From Russula earlei (taxonomy: Eukaryota > Basidiomycota > Agaricomycetes > Russulales > Russulaceae), in assembly GCA_025769875.1 (NCBI GenBank), contig JAGFNK010000413.1, positions 1 through 47,094 of the forward strand: 47,094 bases of DNA. Direction: 5' to 3'. This document shows, piece after piece, positions 21,006 through 31,256 of this stretch (position 1 is the stretch's first letter; every line of letters begins with the position of its first letter). Under the pieces are notes generated by a model. That model was not told where the DNA came from. It was given only the letters and a program-made list of their open reading frames with translations, and made no database searches. A program made the position numbers and the translations under genes.

Positions 21006-22123
21006 GGCCTGGCCTGGCCCCGCTTTCGCTCTTCCTTTCACCCACCCACCTCGCACTCGCGTCGACCACCTTTCCCGGTCTCGACGTCCTTTCATCCATT
21101 CTCCTCCATCACCCGCCTCGCCTTCCCTTTCATTCCACCTCGACTCCCGTTGTACTGTCTCAGAACGAGCAGTTGCGGCTATATCGGAATTAGGTTTGTC
21201 CGTTCGCGCGTCACGCAGCGGCTGCATCCCTCATCTCGACGTTCCCTACCGCCGCTTAGCTCTCCTCATCAACGCACCGCTATTCGATGCGGCCGCCCAA
21301 CCCATCGCTCCGCGATGACACGTACTTCTATGTATCGCTCTCCGCCGCTGCGCTTTTGACTGAATCCGTGGCCCTGGGGAGAACGATGTGTATATCGCGC
21401 GTATGAGCGCGTGTGGCACGACCCATGTCGCTTCGTGCGATGCCAAGGACCTCCCCACGATCATTCCGCACATGGGTCACCCGCGACCGGCATGTATGGC
21501 CTGGCAACAGTGAGGTTGTTTGCACATCTCGGGGCTGGAGGGTAGAGTGATCGCCTGGTTGCCTGTGTTTTGGCAAGAGCTTGTTGATGTGGACTGGGCT
21601 AGCGACATCAATGATCACACGCCTGCACCCGACTTCACCCCTTCCGGCGACGAGTGGGACGACACAAGAGGCTCAGTCGCCTTTTCGGGGCCAAAGTAAA
21701 CTTTGCGCTGATAGCGTGTGTGTTATCTGATTCTACTGGACTTTCCATTGTCAGAGGGCTATCGTGTCTGAATCTCCTCGCTCTCGTTCGGTATATCTGC
21801 GCACTGGTACTATTCAGGCGCAATCTCTGGATCGGATTTCAGTCGGCTTGATGTTTTAAGTGGATAGCATGTCTATCTTACGTCCCCAAATCACTCAATG
21901 TCACCCCCTTTGACTCGTGTGTCCCATGACCTTCCAAGGACTCGACAAAAGGTGGGCGATGTCGCTGTCATTGTGTGAGATACAGGCAACATATAATGAC
22001 GCGAGTACCCTTCATCGACCAGCGATCACCCTGAAACGGTCACTTCGAGTCCACGCGCCTCTGTAAATGCCATATTTGAGTCACGTTGGGTTGAGAACAC
22101 CGTCAACGATATGCAAGTAGATA
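21006..22123. other. Gap, no gene recognised
   Basis: A CT-rich stretch near 21000-21150 and short overlapping frames in all phases without conserved motifs. Confidence 0.4.
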
Positions 22124-22480
22124 TCAGATCCAACGGTCTTGGTGTAAATCACTAAAGTGGTGTCGACTCAGCTTGGGTACCGCGATCCATGTAACGAACA
22201 CGGGAATGCGAATACGGGAATTCGCGCAGTGGAAAAGGACTGGGGGTAAGGATAGGCCATCATTGTCACATTCGTGTTCAGAGTCCAGCCCACAATAAAC
22301 ACAGTTTCCCGATGGCATGCACTGGTCCTTCTCTGGGATGGTACATAATAAGATTGTCAATACACAGCTTGTATTTGTACATTGTGAAAGGATAAAGATA
22401 AATGCGAGAACCAGCAGCGTTTGAGACAAGGACGATGCCAAGCAGTGTGATGCATACCACAGGGAAATCGAGGATATTAG
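22124..22480 (-). other. Conserved 3' segment after C-terminal module 1
   Basis: One frame reads LAFIFILSQCTNTSCVLTIL. The corresponding region after module 2 (29430-29510) reads YSSCTDASCVLKVL in the same position, so something here was conserved after duplication. It could be a further membrane-spanning exon of the gene ending at 22549, or its 3' untranslated region. A splice link could not be fixed. Confidence 0.4.
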
Positions 22481-22548
22481 CAGCCAGATGAATCCGAGTC
22501 AGGGTTATATGTCATCGCGTCATGAAACCAGGAACTTCGAACCGTAGA

Positions 22549-24142
22549 TCAAGCAAGTAGGCGCCCTAATGAAAAGCCAAAGACCAATAGTACTACGTAC
22601 ATCACTTCCCGTGCTGAAACGTTGATGATGTGATCGTTCCAGGAAACATGGAGACCAGAACCAAAGGAGGAAATGGAGAATCCCCCCCCTGTACGGGTAA
22701 GCGAAGCGCCATCTGAAGGGTCATTCTTACTTTGTCGCGAATCTTGAAATGTCCCACAGTCCCAGTGTCGACCCTGCCGCCATGCAACTAAACAATATTC
22801 AATAAGACATATGGCTCAAAGACGGGTCAAAAACTTACCGACGCGAACAAGTACTGTAGATACAACAGATGTGCGAGCAAGGGACCTTGTCTGAGCAGAC
22901 GTGTCTGGGTGGAAAGTCTGTCAAAACGCCGGATATAACCATGGCGAGGCTCACGACTAAAAGAACGGAGTTGCGTCAACAACTCCTGACATTCTTCTTG
23001 ACTAAATGGGGGCCGAGAATGGGGGGGCGACGGTGCCAGCCAACCTGACACTGCATGAATGAAGAGTAAACTAAGAAAAGCCATCTAACAGACTGTTATA
23101 AATACACGTGAGGACGTCGACAGCTTCGGCAGTGATTTCTGGTGGCAGCAAAGCGTGGACCGGATGAGACATCACATACTGCCAGTAATGATATTCCGAT
23201 TCCATCCCTGCAAAATCATCAACAGCACATTGACACGTATAACTTTCAGCGACTTACTATCAATCCCTTCATTTAGATGTTTCACCAGGTCTGATCCAGG
23301 ATGCTTCGACACCACCATCCGTGCTCCATGATGTATCCATACTTTGACCGGAATGAATCCCTGTGTCGACTCATTCCCATCACGGAGCCATAATTCCCAC
23401 TGTGGCGGAGGAAGAATCTCTGTGTCGGGTCCATCGAGGAACCTCGTGACAGCATCTAGCTCCTCAGACTTGCGCAAATCAACATCCGTGACTACGTGAA
23501 GAGTAGCGTTCGAGAAGTAGCGCGTTCCATCTAGTATCAAATATTCTTGCCACCCAATGATTGCGAATCGATCCACTGACACGAGCCCCACATGATCATC
23601 GTATTGTGACGCAAGGATCGTACCTGATTCCGTAGGCCGGGTCTGACCGTGATCGGGAGTACCTTCGAGGTAAACTATAGGCTGTTGCGAAACCGGAGGC
23701 CACTCGCTACGTAAAATGAATAAGGGACCGTTTAGAGGATTAGTCCACACACTCTGTGCCTGTGTCATAGCCGAAGAACTCTCCTGATAAGTATTTGTTG
23801 CTGTCTCCTGCGGCACAGTCGCCTGAAGGTGATTTTCGAACGGGCCTTGAAGTGTGCAATTGAATGAGTTGAATTTGATTGACGGAAGAGCGACTCACAT
23901 AGCGGATCCAACCTCGCTGGTGGGTGGAATGGGATCATCAATTGGGGACGCATCGCAGGAGTTGCTGAAACTAAATCCGATTGATGTTAATCTAGAAACG
24001 CCACCACATTGGGAATTATCCCATGAGAAAACGAGTCTCACTCAGTAATGGTTCTATCTCCCGCGTAAGCTGTCAAAGCAGATTGCTCGCTCTCGGATGG
24101 ATTAGCAGATTGATCTCTCATGGCCCTAATAAGCGATGTCAT
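22549..24142 (-). CDS. WW-like, tail-anchored C-terminal module (copy 1)
   Basis: Exons 24125-24042, 23991-23899, 23845-23753, 23706-23258, 23207-23094, 23044-22955, 22904-22839 and 22787-22549 (TGA) join in frame through GT-AG introns, and copies 2 and 3 conserve most of these sites. Landmarks: YLSGEFFGYDTG; WW-like WQEYLILDGTRYFSN then VVTDVDLR; WELWLRDG...WIHHGARMVV; MESEYHYWQ; PPFSQEECQELL; QTRSLARTSVVSTVLVRVVAWRQGR. The last ~20 residues (MYVVLLVFGFSLGRLLA) form one hydrophobic helix, consistent with a tail anchor. It resembles a broad Agaricomycete-only family of unknown function. The phase-2 intron 24177-24126 joins it in frame to the eIF4G-like exons, so it is probably the 3' half of one chimeric gene. 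An ATG at 24142 lies inside that intron and could allow separate initiation. Confidence 0.8.
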
Positions 24143-24177
24143 GTCCAAGCGCCATCTTTATATAGCAACAAACGCAC
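24126..24177 (-). other. Junction intron linking eIF4G-like and WW-like modules
   Basis: A 52-nt intron, GTGCGT...TTATTAG, interrupts a codon in phase 2 (AGC GG | G GCC). Copy 3 has the same intron (GTGTGT...CAATAG, 47005-46954) in the same phase. Copy 2 keeps the donor (GTGCGT, from 31256) but has TGG in place of the acceptor TAG. It contains TATATAAAG and an ATG, so an internal promoter is an alternative. Confidence 0.72.
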
Positions 24178-27069
24178 CCGCTACTGGAAGGGAGCGTAAC
24201 AACAGCTTCCTGGCGAGGCTCTGTAGTGTTGTTCTGGGGGATTCTCGTATCAGCACTGCTTGCATTGTCAACCAACACGAGCACGGGCGAAGCCTTCACG
24301 GCCGTTTGGGGTGATATGGCGTGGTCGTTTAACACAGGATTAGGACAAGCAGATTTTGGTTTCTTCGTAAGATTAGTACAGTACTTAAGAGGCGGGAATA
24401 TCATAGGAGCCAAAAATGCCTCGTCAGGCTGGGATGACATCTTGGTCGATAGCTGTGGTTCATCCCGACCATGTTGTTCAATGCTGTCGGACTGCTGAAT
24501 TGGCAGGGCCCCATTTGCAGCGTGCTCAGTCTCTGCACGACTGGGGGAATCTGGAGGGGTTGAGACGTAGGATGCCGGATATACTTGAATCGATTCAGGA
24601 TGTATTTCTAGAGCTGTCGAATGGATTGACGCAGGGACAATATCTGATCTGGGGACTGGAGCGACTTCCGCGGGAAGAGCCGGTTCGGGAACGGGATGTA
24701 CGAGGGGCGTTGATGCCCCCTTAGAGGATCCAACTAATGGTTGTGTTGGTATGACGGTGTGAGACGTGTCACTCGGTTCTAGCCCAATGACATCAAGCGG
24801 TGGAAGGTTATCGGGTTCCTCCTTGCAGATATTCATAAACTGCAATAAGAAATCGCGATCATAACTACCAACGGAACATGTTGAGGAACAGGGGAGTAAT
24901 GCCATTAATCAGGCTGACGTACCGAAATTTGCCTTTCTGGGTGTTTACGTTGAGCTCAACCTCGGGGCCCTTGATACCCTGGGGGTAGGTAATACGATTG
25001 ATGTCTTCGATATGGCGAGCAGTGGCTAGCGCAGAAGGCAAAGGCGAAGCGGTGTTGCTGTTGATAGATGACAGTGATGGCGACGAAGGATCAGTGGTTT
25101 TATCCGAAAGTAACTTTTCCGAATTGTCGGTAGTGGGTTGGGACACTTTATCCTTAAACTCGCCTCCTTCTGGCAGGAAAGTGGGTTCCTCGTCGACGAA
25201 TGCATGGGCACCCGGAGGGACCTCGGCAGCGTCTCCCTCTGCCCCGCGTTGTGACTCGGCCTCCTTCACGGAAGCTTCTTCTCCCTCTCGGAGCTGTCGT
25301 AAGCGTTGTTGTTCTACACGCTCTTTTTCTGCTTTTTCCTGGGCTTCGCGCTGAGCACGTTCTTCTTCCTCCACGAGCTCTTTGTACCGATCCTCTTCTT
25401 CGCGCGCTTTCCTTTCTTCGGCTTCCTTTAGCTCTTTCTCGGCGCGCTCAGCTTCCTCCTTCATCTTGCGTTGTTCCTGTATTCTGTGAGGCTCTTGCTC
25501 CCCTATCTCCCGGCGAGTAGCCCCCTCGTTAACCCTGACCAGAGCTTCACTCAGGTTGCTCTTTTCCTCGACTTCCCCTTCTTTCGCTCTCTCTTCGGCG
25601 AGCCGTTTTCCTTTCTGCTCCTCACTCTCGAGGCGAACAGGCTGCCGCTTAATACCTTTCTTGACAGAAGATGGAGTTGGGGGAACCGTTGGAGGGTGAG
25701 AAAACCCCAGTGCGTCAAGGATATTAATTTCCTGTCCAGGGGGAGTCTTAATTGAGACATTCTGCCCACTGACGAAAGCGTCTGCATTGGCGCTGAGTGG
25801 CGTTGAACGATTGGAGGTAGAAGGTGCAGGTGTAGGTGAAGTGACCAAAGGTGGGGGGGGGGTGAGCAGGACGAAAAATGGGCGACTGACTAGTACGGAT
25901 ATCGGGGAAGAAGCTCGAAGGACTGGACTCTTCTGCGAAAGCGCTGAAAACTTGGTCGGAAAGCTCCTGGAGATCACCATCGACGGGATGCTGTAACGGT
26001 AAAGAGGGGTTCCTTGATGACATTAGCAGGTAAGGAGGCTGCGGAGGCTGCGGAGGTTGATCCTGAGGTTTGAGGAAGCCGGGCTGTCGTGGTTGATAGA
26101 TTTGGTTCTGGGGTAAACCGGGTTGATCCTGTGGCTAAAGCAGGGCGTGTCAAAAGATGTTGATGACATGACACTATCAGATAAATTAACCAGACCCACG
26201 AAATCAAACCACATGGGGGGAGGTGGATGAGGTGTCAGCCTCGGACTAGACAGAGCTGCAGGAGGCGCGAAACCATCGCCAGAATCAGCTTGCGGCAGAC
26301 CGCTGACGCCGACGTTATTGTTTTGGCCGTTCGCCATTAGACGTAAATATGGATATACGGGTGGCCAAGGGGCCAAAGGATTACCGTTTTGACCTTGGCG
26401 TAGAGCACCAGAGGTGAGTGAGGGCTGGTACGGCTGACCCTGACCGGGTTGGGAAGGTGAGGCAGGAGATCGTGACGCAGGAGGAGCCACCTCTAGGGGA
26501 GGGGTCACTTACACGATGAGTTGAGGGACCCTGAAAGAGCTTTTCAAGGGCCTTCTTATCAAATTTCGGAGCAGGAGGCGGCGTGGAGGTCGGTGGGGAT
26601 ACAGACTCTGCGAAGTCAGGCTTGTCATTCTTCGGAGCAGGAGGCGGCGTGGAGGTCGGCGGGGATACAGACTCTGCGGAGTCAGGCTTTTCATTCAGGA
26701 TAGAAACGGAACCAAAATGTGTGATGACTTCGACAGGTGGTGGAGACGAACGAAGGTGAGGAAGAGATGAGTGCCTTCAAGGGAGGGTGGGCAGATGAAG
26801 AAAACAATACCTTTCTTCGCCGGGTTTCGAGGGATGCTAACACCATCCTTTGTAGGAACCTCTTGCCCAAATGTGCCAAATGTGCTCGGGGGAGAACGTC
26901 CAAACCACAAGGGGTAAGTTGGGGAGGAAACGGGGGTAGGTGGGACAGGAGATTGCGCGCGTGGTATGGTGGTAGAACTGTTTTGTTGTGGCGGGCCCCG
27001 TGCCCAAGCAGACTTTGACGGAAGCTGAGAAGGATACCCTGACGTTGCTGCTGCTGAGGATCTGCTCAT
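24178..27069 (-). CDS. eIF4G-like N-terminal module, 5' part of chimeric gene (unit 2)
   Basis: Exons 27069-26811, 26727-26200, 26134-24923 and 24864-24178. Order matches the N-terminal half of basidiomycete eIF4G: KSAWARGPPQQNS, DGVSIPRN, LFQGPS, RQGQNGNPLAPWPPVY, LRLMANGQNN, SPRLTPHPPPP, MSSRNPSLPL, ADAFVSGQN, RLESEEQKGKRLAEE and a long Lys/Glu coiled coil. Then come ALATARHIEDINRITYPQG, VELNVNTQKGKFR and, after an intron, the eIF4E-binding motif YDRDFLL (Y-x-x-x-x-L-hydrophobic) with ICKEEPDNLPPLD. eIF4G normally continues into a MIF4G/HEAT domain that binds eIF4A. Here a unique linker ending LPSSSG follows and splices to the WW-like module. Frame breaks: one extra base near 26514 and a G10 tract at 25853-25862. 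With these, functionality is uncertain. Confidence 0.85.
26540..26690 (-). repeat. Two in-frame tandem repeats in eIF4G-like exon 2
   Basis: The protein unit AESVSPPTSTPPPAPK-DK occurs twice, about 63 bp apart. It is Pro-rich linker sequence. Confidence 0.8.
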
Positions 27070-27155
27070 TCTATCACGAAAAGGTGAGCAGGCCGATAAG
27101 GATTCAAACCGGGAAAGCCAGGCGTGCAACACAAACGGAGGACAACTCGGAAAAC

Positions 27156-27164
27156 ATATATAAA
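27156..27164 (-). promoter_or_regulatory. TATA box of eIF4G-like/WW chimeric gene
   Basis: TTTATATAT on the minus strand, about 87 bp upstream of ATG 27069. It is shared with the truncated paralogue (18581-18590). Confidence 0.6.
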
Positions 27165-27499
27165 GAGATGAAACGACAGTCACGCGAACACATTGGAGGA
27201 ACAGTAGGATACGAGAAACACTCCGCGGAAAGAATGATAACGATTTTGAAGAGATGGGAAATGGATCGGGGATGGAAGTCGAGATGCAAGGAGATACTTA
27301 CGATTACGAAGGTGAACGGGGGGTCACCTGTGGAAATCTGATACGCAGGCTCGGGTATCCTTTTCGAAAATGACCTGCCAGAAGGCGAACTAATAGCAGG
27401 TCATTCGACAGAGGCGAAGAGGGTGTCCATTCCTCCAAGTCAAGTCAGTCCTGGCTGGCACGTGTCGTCGTGGACACCGCCACCTTGAAATGTGAATCA

Positions 27500-27638
27500 A
27501 TTGATCGTACGTCAACGAGTCCAACGATCTTCATACCTACCCACTGCGTAAATCGATGTGGTGTCCTCCTTGTACCATACCTGTCGACGGCGGAAGCGGT
27601 TACAAGAGAATAATACAGAAAGGATTATGTATCGCACT
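27500..27638 (-). repeat. Duplicated spacer segment, copy II
   Basis: It matches 20880-21005 up to the hAT insertion at 27639: ATCGATGTGGTGTCCTCC, TGTCGACGGCGGAA, AGGATTATGTAT. See copy I for the exon-like frame. Confidence 0.65.
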
Positions 27639-27884
27639 TAGAGCTGCCCACCGTACCGTATTACGGTTACTTGAAAACGGGTCGACGACCCCAACCCTCC
27701 TCCGTACCGTATACCAGCATACCATGAGTTCAAACGAGACAGGTACGGGTGAATTCACGACCGTATTACGGATTACGGGTTGCATTCAAAACGAAGCACT
27801 TGTATTTTGTAGCACACCGAGATGGTATGTTGGAGAATAGAGTAGCTAGGGATATTATATACAATTCCACCCGATCATGAAACC

Positions 27885-28769
27885 CTACAGCAATTCTTGA
27901 GAGATCGACGCAGTGAGGGAGGCGAAGCAAGCCATTGAAGCAGCGATCGCAATCGCACGCGAGGAGGTGACAGCAGTTCTTGAGGAGGGTTCGGCGTTGA
28001 AGCGGCGATCGCAATCGAACACGAGGGGTGAATACGAGGCATTTGTGTTGTGAGCCCTCGCATACAGTGGCAGCGAAGAGCGGCGATCGATCAGAGGGCG
28101 GTGAAGTGGACAAAGTGAGAGAGGGAACAACAAAAGAGAACGATCGATGATGTGACGCGATGACACATACATTTGCGCGCGTGATTTTGTGGCCACCCAG
28201 ATGTAAGTGTGAGATGCCCAGTTTGTGTGTTCTTGTTCTAAGTGCAACCTCTTTTTGACCAGCATAAGGGTTCTGATGGTCTCTGCCCTCAAACTAGCAC
28301 GACGGAGGGAGATGCGTCTCGACCCCCCCGAGAAAACTCTTTCCACTGCCCACAGCAGAAGCTGGCAACGACAGTGAGACACATATGGCGCAAAAAAGAA
28401 CAGGAAACTCACCTTGGATGAACAAGATATCACATGCAAGGCAATACAGATTGGGAAACGAACTTGACCACCACTGGAATTGGATTACAGGTCTGAAGCC
28501 TTGGACGTGATTCGATGTCGCTGGGCTGTTGCTCTGCTTCGACTATTTCCCGCATCCGCATGGTGTTCCGGGTTCGTTGGTATCGCCCTGGTGGATTGAG
28601 TGTGCAAGAAAGAGAATGGAAGGCAATCATACTAACGTGTCTGAACAGTATTTGCAGACGACATAGGTGTATGGTCATCCATGTCATTATACCAGACCAT
28701 TTCTGATGCGTCCTTCAAGGTCCCATCTAGTCGCAAGGCATATTGATCAGTAGCTGTTGAGTCGCTCAT
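27885..28769 (-). pseudogene. Shortened hAT transposase gene
   Basis: It starts at ATG 28769 (MSDSTATDQYALRLDG) and, after short introns, goes almost directly to the C-terminal dimerisation domain: WWSSSFPNLYCLACDIL, an intron, then AV-ERVFSGG, ISLRRASLRAETIRTLMLV. The BED finger and the DDE/RNase-H catalytic core are missing, so it is a deletion derivative. The frame downstream of LHLEQEHTN (below about 28230) runs into degenerate repeats and is probably not native. Confidence 0.75.
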
Positions 28770-29302
28770 ATTAGATTGTTGTGGACCACAAAGAGCCTAT
28801 GCTGAAGTGTTGCGTGGACGGGATTGAGGTACCCGAGGCATAGGTGCTGAGCTGGCAAGTGAATCGGAAGCAAGACACAGATTTGGGCGTTGGTTGATGC
28901 TAGCGGGGTTGTGGCGGCAAAGCTAAGATGTTGGCAACGTTGGTGATGCTAAGGCGTTGACAAGGGGGTTGAAGTCGAATCAAGAGGCAGCACCTGGAGG
29001 GGCCAGATCAAGACACGACACGCAAGGCAAGCGTGTGGTGTGATGGGTAGTCAAACAGGGTGGTGCACAGAAGACTCGGAGGGTATTGAAGAGTTGATAG
29101 ATTCCACTACTCGTCCTCTAAGGCGAGGACAAGCTTACATACATGAAGGTAAGGTACAAGGAGAGAAAGAAAGAACATGAGGAGCAGTATGCACGCTGTT
29201 GAAAATAGTTTTGGTGCGTCGTCGTGAACAGACAAAAATTGGAAGGAGAGGAGGCGGCACGTGCCCAACGGTTTGTTTGTGTGTGTTGCTGAAACGTCAC
29301 CA

Positions 29303-29344
29303 CATGACAACGGCCGTAAACGGCATGACAACGGCCGTAAACGG
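29303..29344. repeat. Two tandem 21-bp repeats near hAT end
   Basis: CATGACAACGGCCGTAAACGG twice without mismatch; hAT subterminal repeats often bind transposase. Confidence 0.88.
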
Positions 29345-29643
29345 CATAACCGTACTGTATAGGTGCAAGTCCTACGGGAAAGTACACGGGTACGGTACGC
29401 TGCCCTAGTGGCACTCTACAAAGAACTAGTCCTCTACCAGTGCGAGGATATGTCATGAGGACTTTTAATACACAACTCGCATCTGTACAACTAGAATACA
29501 ATAACAAAAAGGATACATGGAGAGAGAATGATGGCAGGGAACCATTTAAATTACTGATATGTGGAAGTGTGATGAATGCGATTGGGGGGAGTATAGCAGA
29601 AAGATTATCGGCATGTCATGTATCTAGAAATCTTTACATAAGA

Positions 29644-31230
29644 TCAAGCGAGGAAAAGGGCCAATGACCAGGCTACGGCCATCAGCACTATGTACACCAG
29701 TTCTCGATGGCCCAAGGACATGTTTGAGAGGCCAGAACAAACGAAAGAAATGATGGAATCGCCCGCAGTACGGAGAAGCGAAATGCCAGTTAAGAGGGTG
29801 CTTTTATCATTCTGCGGATCTTGAGATGTCGCACTGTGATAGCGACGACCCTGTCTCCATGCAACTAAATAATACTCGATCAGATCAAGCTGCTCGTAGG
29901 CCGGATAAAACTTACCGACGCGAACAAGAATTGTGGATACAACACATGTGCGGAGAAGTGACACGGTTTGTACAGACACGTCTAGGAGGGATATATGTCA
30001 AGAGGCCAGATATCTGTAAGGAGGCTCACGGTTAAAAGAACGAAGTTCTGTTAACAACTCCTGACATTCCTCCTCACTGAATGGGGGAGGGGAAAGCCGC
30101 GGCGACGGTAGCAGCCGATCTGACACATCCTTAATCAATTGCAACAACCAAGATAAGCGAGGAACAGACTGATATTAAACCATGTGAGGACCTCGATGGC
30201 TTCGGCAATGGACTCTGGTGGAAGCAGGGCATGAACAGGATGGGAAACCATGAACAACCAGTACTGATATTCCGACTCCATCTCTGCATAATTATCAACA
30301 GAAACATTCGAATACGTAAATCCTAGTGACTTACTATCAATGTCCTCGTTCATAAGTTCCCCCGGATTTGGTGCTGTTGGCTTGAACACGGCCATCCGCT
30401 CCCCGTGATGTATCCAGGCTTGGCGCGGGATAAAAACCGTCGTTAGCTCGCTCGAATCGCGGAGCCATAATTCCCACTCTAATTGGGTTAGAGTCTCCAC
30501 ATCGTCTCCATCAAGGAATCTTGTGACTGCTGTTAATCTTTCAGCATCGCGCAGATCAACATCCGCGACGACGTTGAGAGCACGGTTCGAGAAGTAACGA
30601 GTGCCATCTGGTAACACAAATTCTTGCCATCCAGCGCTCGCGAGTCGACCCATCGGCACTCGCCCCGTATGGTCCTCATATTGTGAGCCAAACATCGTGC
30701 GTGATTGTTCAGGGCTCGGGCGTCCGTGATTAGAGGCATTTTCAAGGCAGTTCGTAGATAGTTGCGGAGATGGGGGAACATCACTATGAATAATGAGGAA
30801 AATACCATGTAAAGGATTTCGTTCACATACTCTGCGCCTGTGTCATACCCGATACACTCTCCTGATGAATATTTGCTTCCTTCTCCTACTGCACTGTGGT
30901 CAGGAGGCGCCGTTTCAATGGACCTTGATGTACACAATCAGATAATAAGTTGGGTTTCATTGGTAAAGTTCCGACTTACATTGGGTGTCCAACCTCACTG
31001 GGGGGTGTGGGGGGACCATCGATTGAGGCTGCATCCCCAAAGTCGTTGGAACTTGAGCCAGTTGAGGCTGGTCTGGGAACACGGTCACATCGGGAGTAAC
31101 AGTACAACAAAACTTCTCTCACTCCGTAGTTAGAAAAGTAGGTTCTTTTTCCACTGGAGGTGCTGCGGCGGGTTGCACGCCGTCGATTGGACTAGCAAAC
31201 GGATTTTCCGTGGCCCATTGAAATCATGTC
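29644..31230 (-). CDS. WW-like, tail-anchored C-terminal module (copy 2)
   Basis: The exon pattern is as in copy 1: up to 31123, 31072-30980, 30923-30831, 30783-30335, 30283-30170, 30119-30030, 29981-29916, 29864-29644 (TGA), all GT-AG and in frame. Landmarks: YSSGECIGYDTG, WQEFVLPDGTRYFSN, VVADVDLR, WELWLRDS, WIHHGERMAV, MESEYQYW, PPPFSEEECQELL, QTVSLLRTCVVSTILVRV, VAWRQGRR. The C-terminal helix VYIVLMAVAWSLALFLA is a strong tail-anchor candidate. The frame is intact from 31230 to the stop. Its upstream link to the NOT3/ataxin-2-like exons is damaged: the junction acceptor has TGG instead of TAG. It may therefore be translated from its own start, or be non-functional. Confidence 0.78.
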
Positions 31231-31256
31231 TTGTCAGAGTATCATCTTATACGCAC

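Larger units (their letters stand above)
27639..29407 (-). mobile_element. hAT-type transposon, internally deleted, 1.77 kb
   Basis: The ends read TAGAGCTGCCCACCGTACCG and, inverted, TAGGGCAGCGTACCGTACC. The flanking 8-mers are ATCGCACT and GTGGCACT. The paralogous spacer has ATGGCACT at this spot with no element (about 20996-21003); each flank differs from it by one base, so it looks like the empty site. CCGTATTACGG and CATGACAACGGCCGTAAACGG repeats lie near the ends. The interior is a shortened hAT gene. Confidence 0.85.

Noticed and set aside
23172..24905. Treating the eIF4G-like and WW-like parts of unit 2 as two overlapping genes (frame end 24126 and ATG 24142)
   Set aside because: The overlap disappears when the GTGCGT...TTAG intron is removed. 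The phase-2 junction is also kept in copy 3, so one spliced gene explains the data better. A separate internal start is kept only as an alternative.
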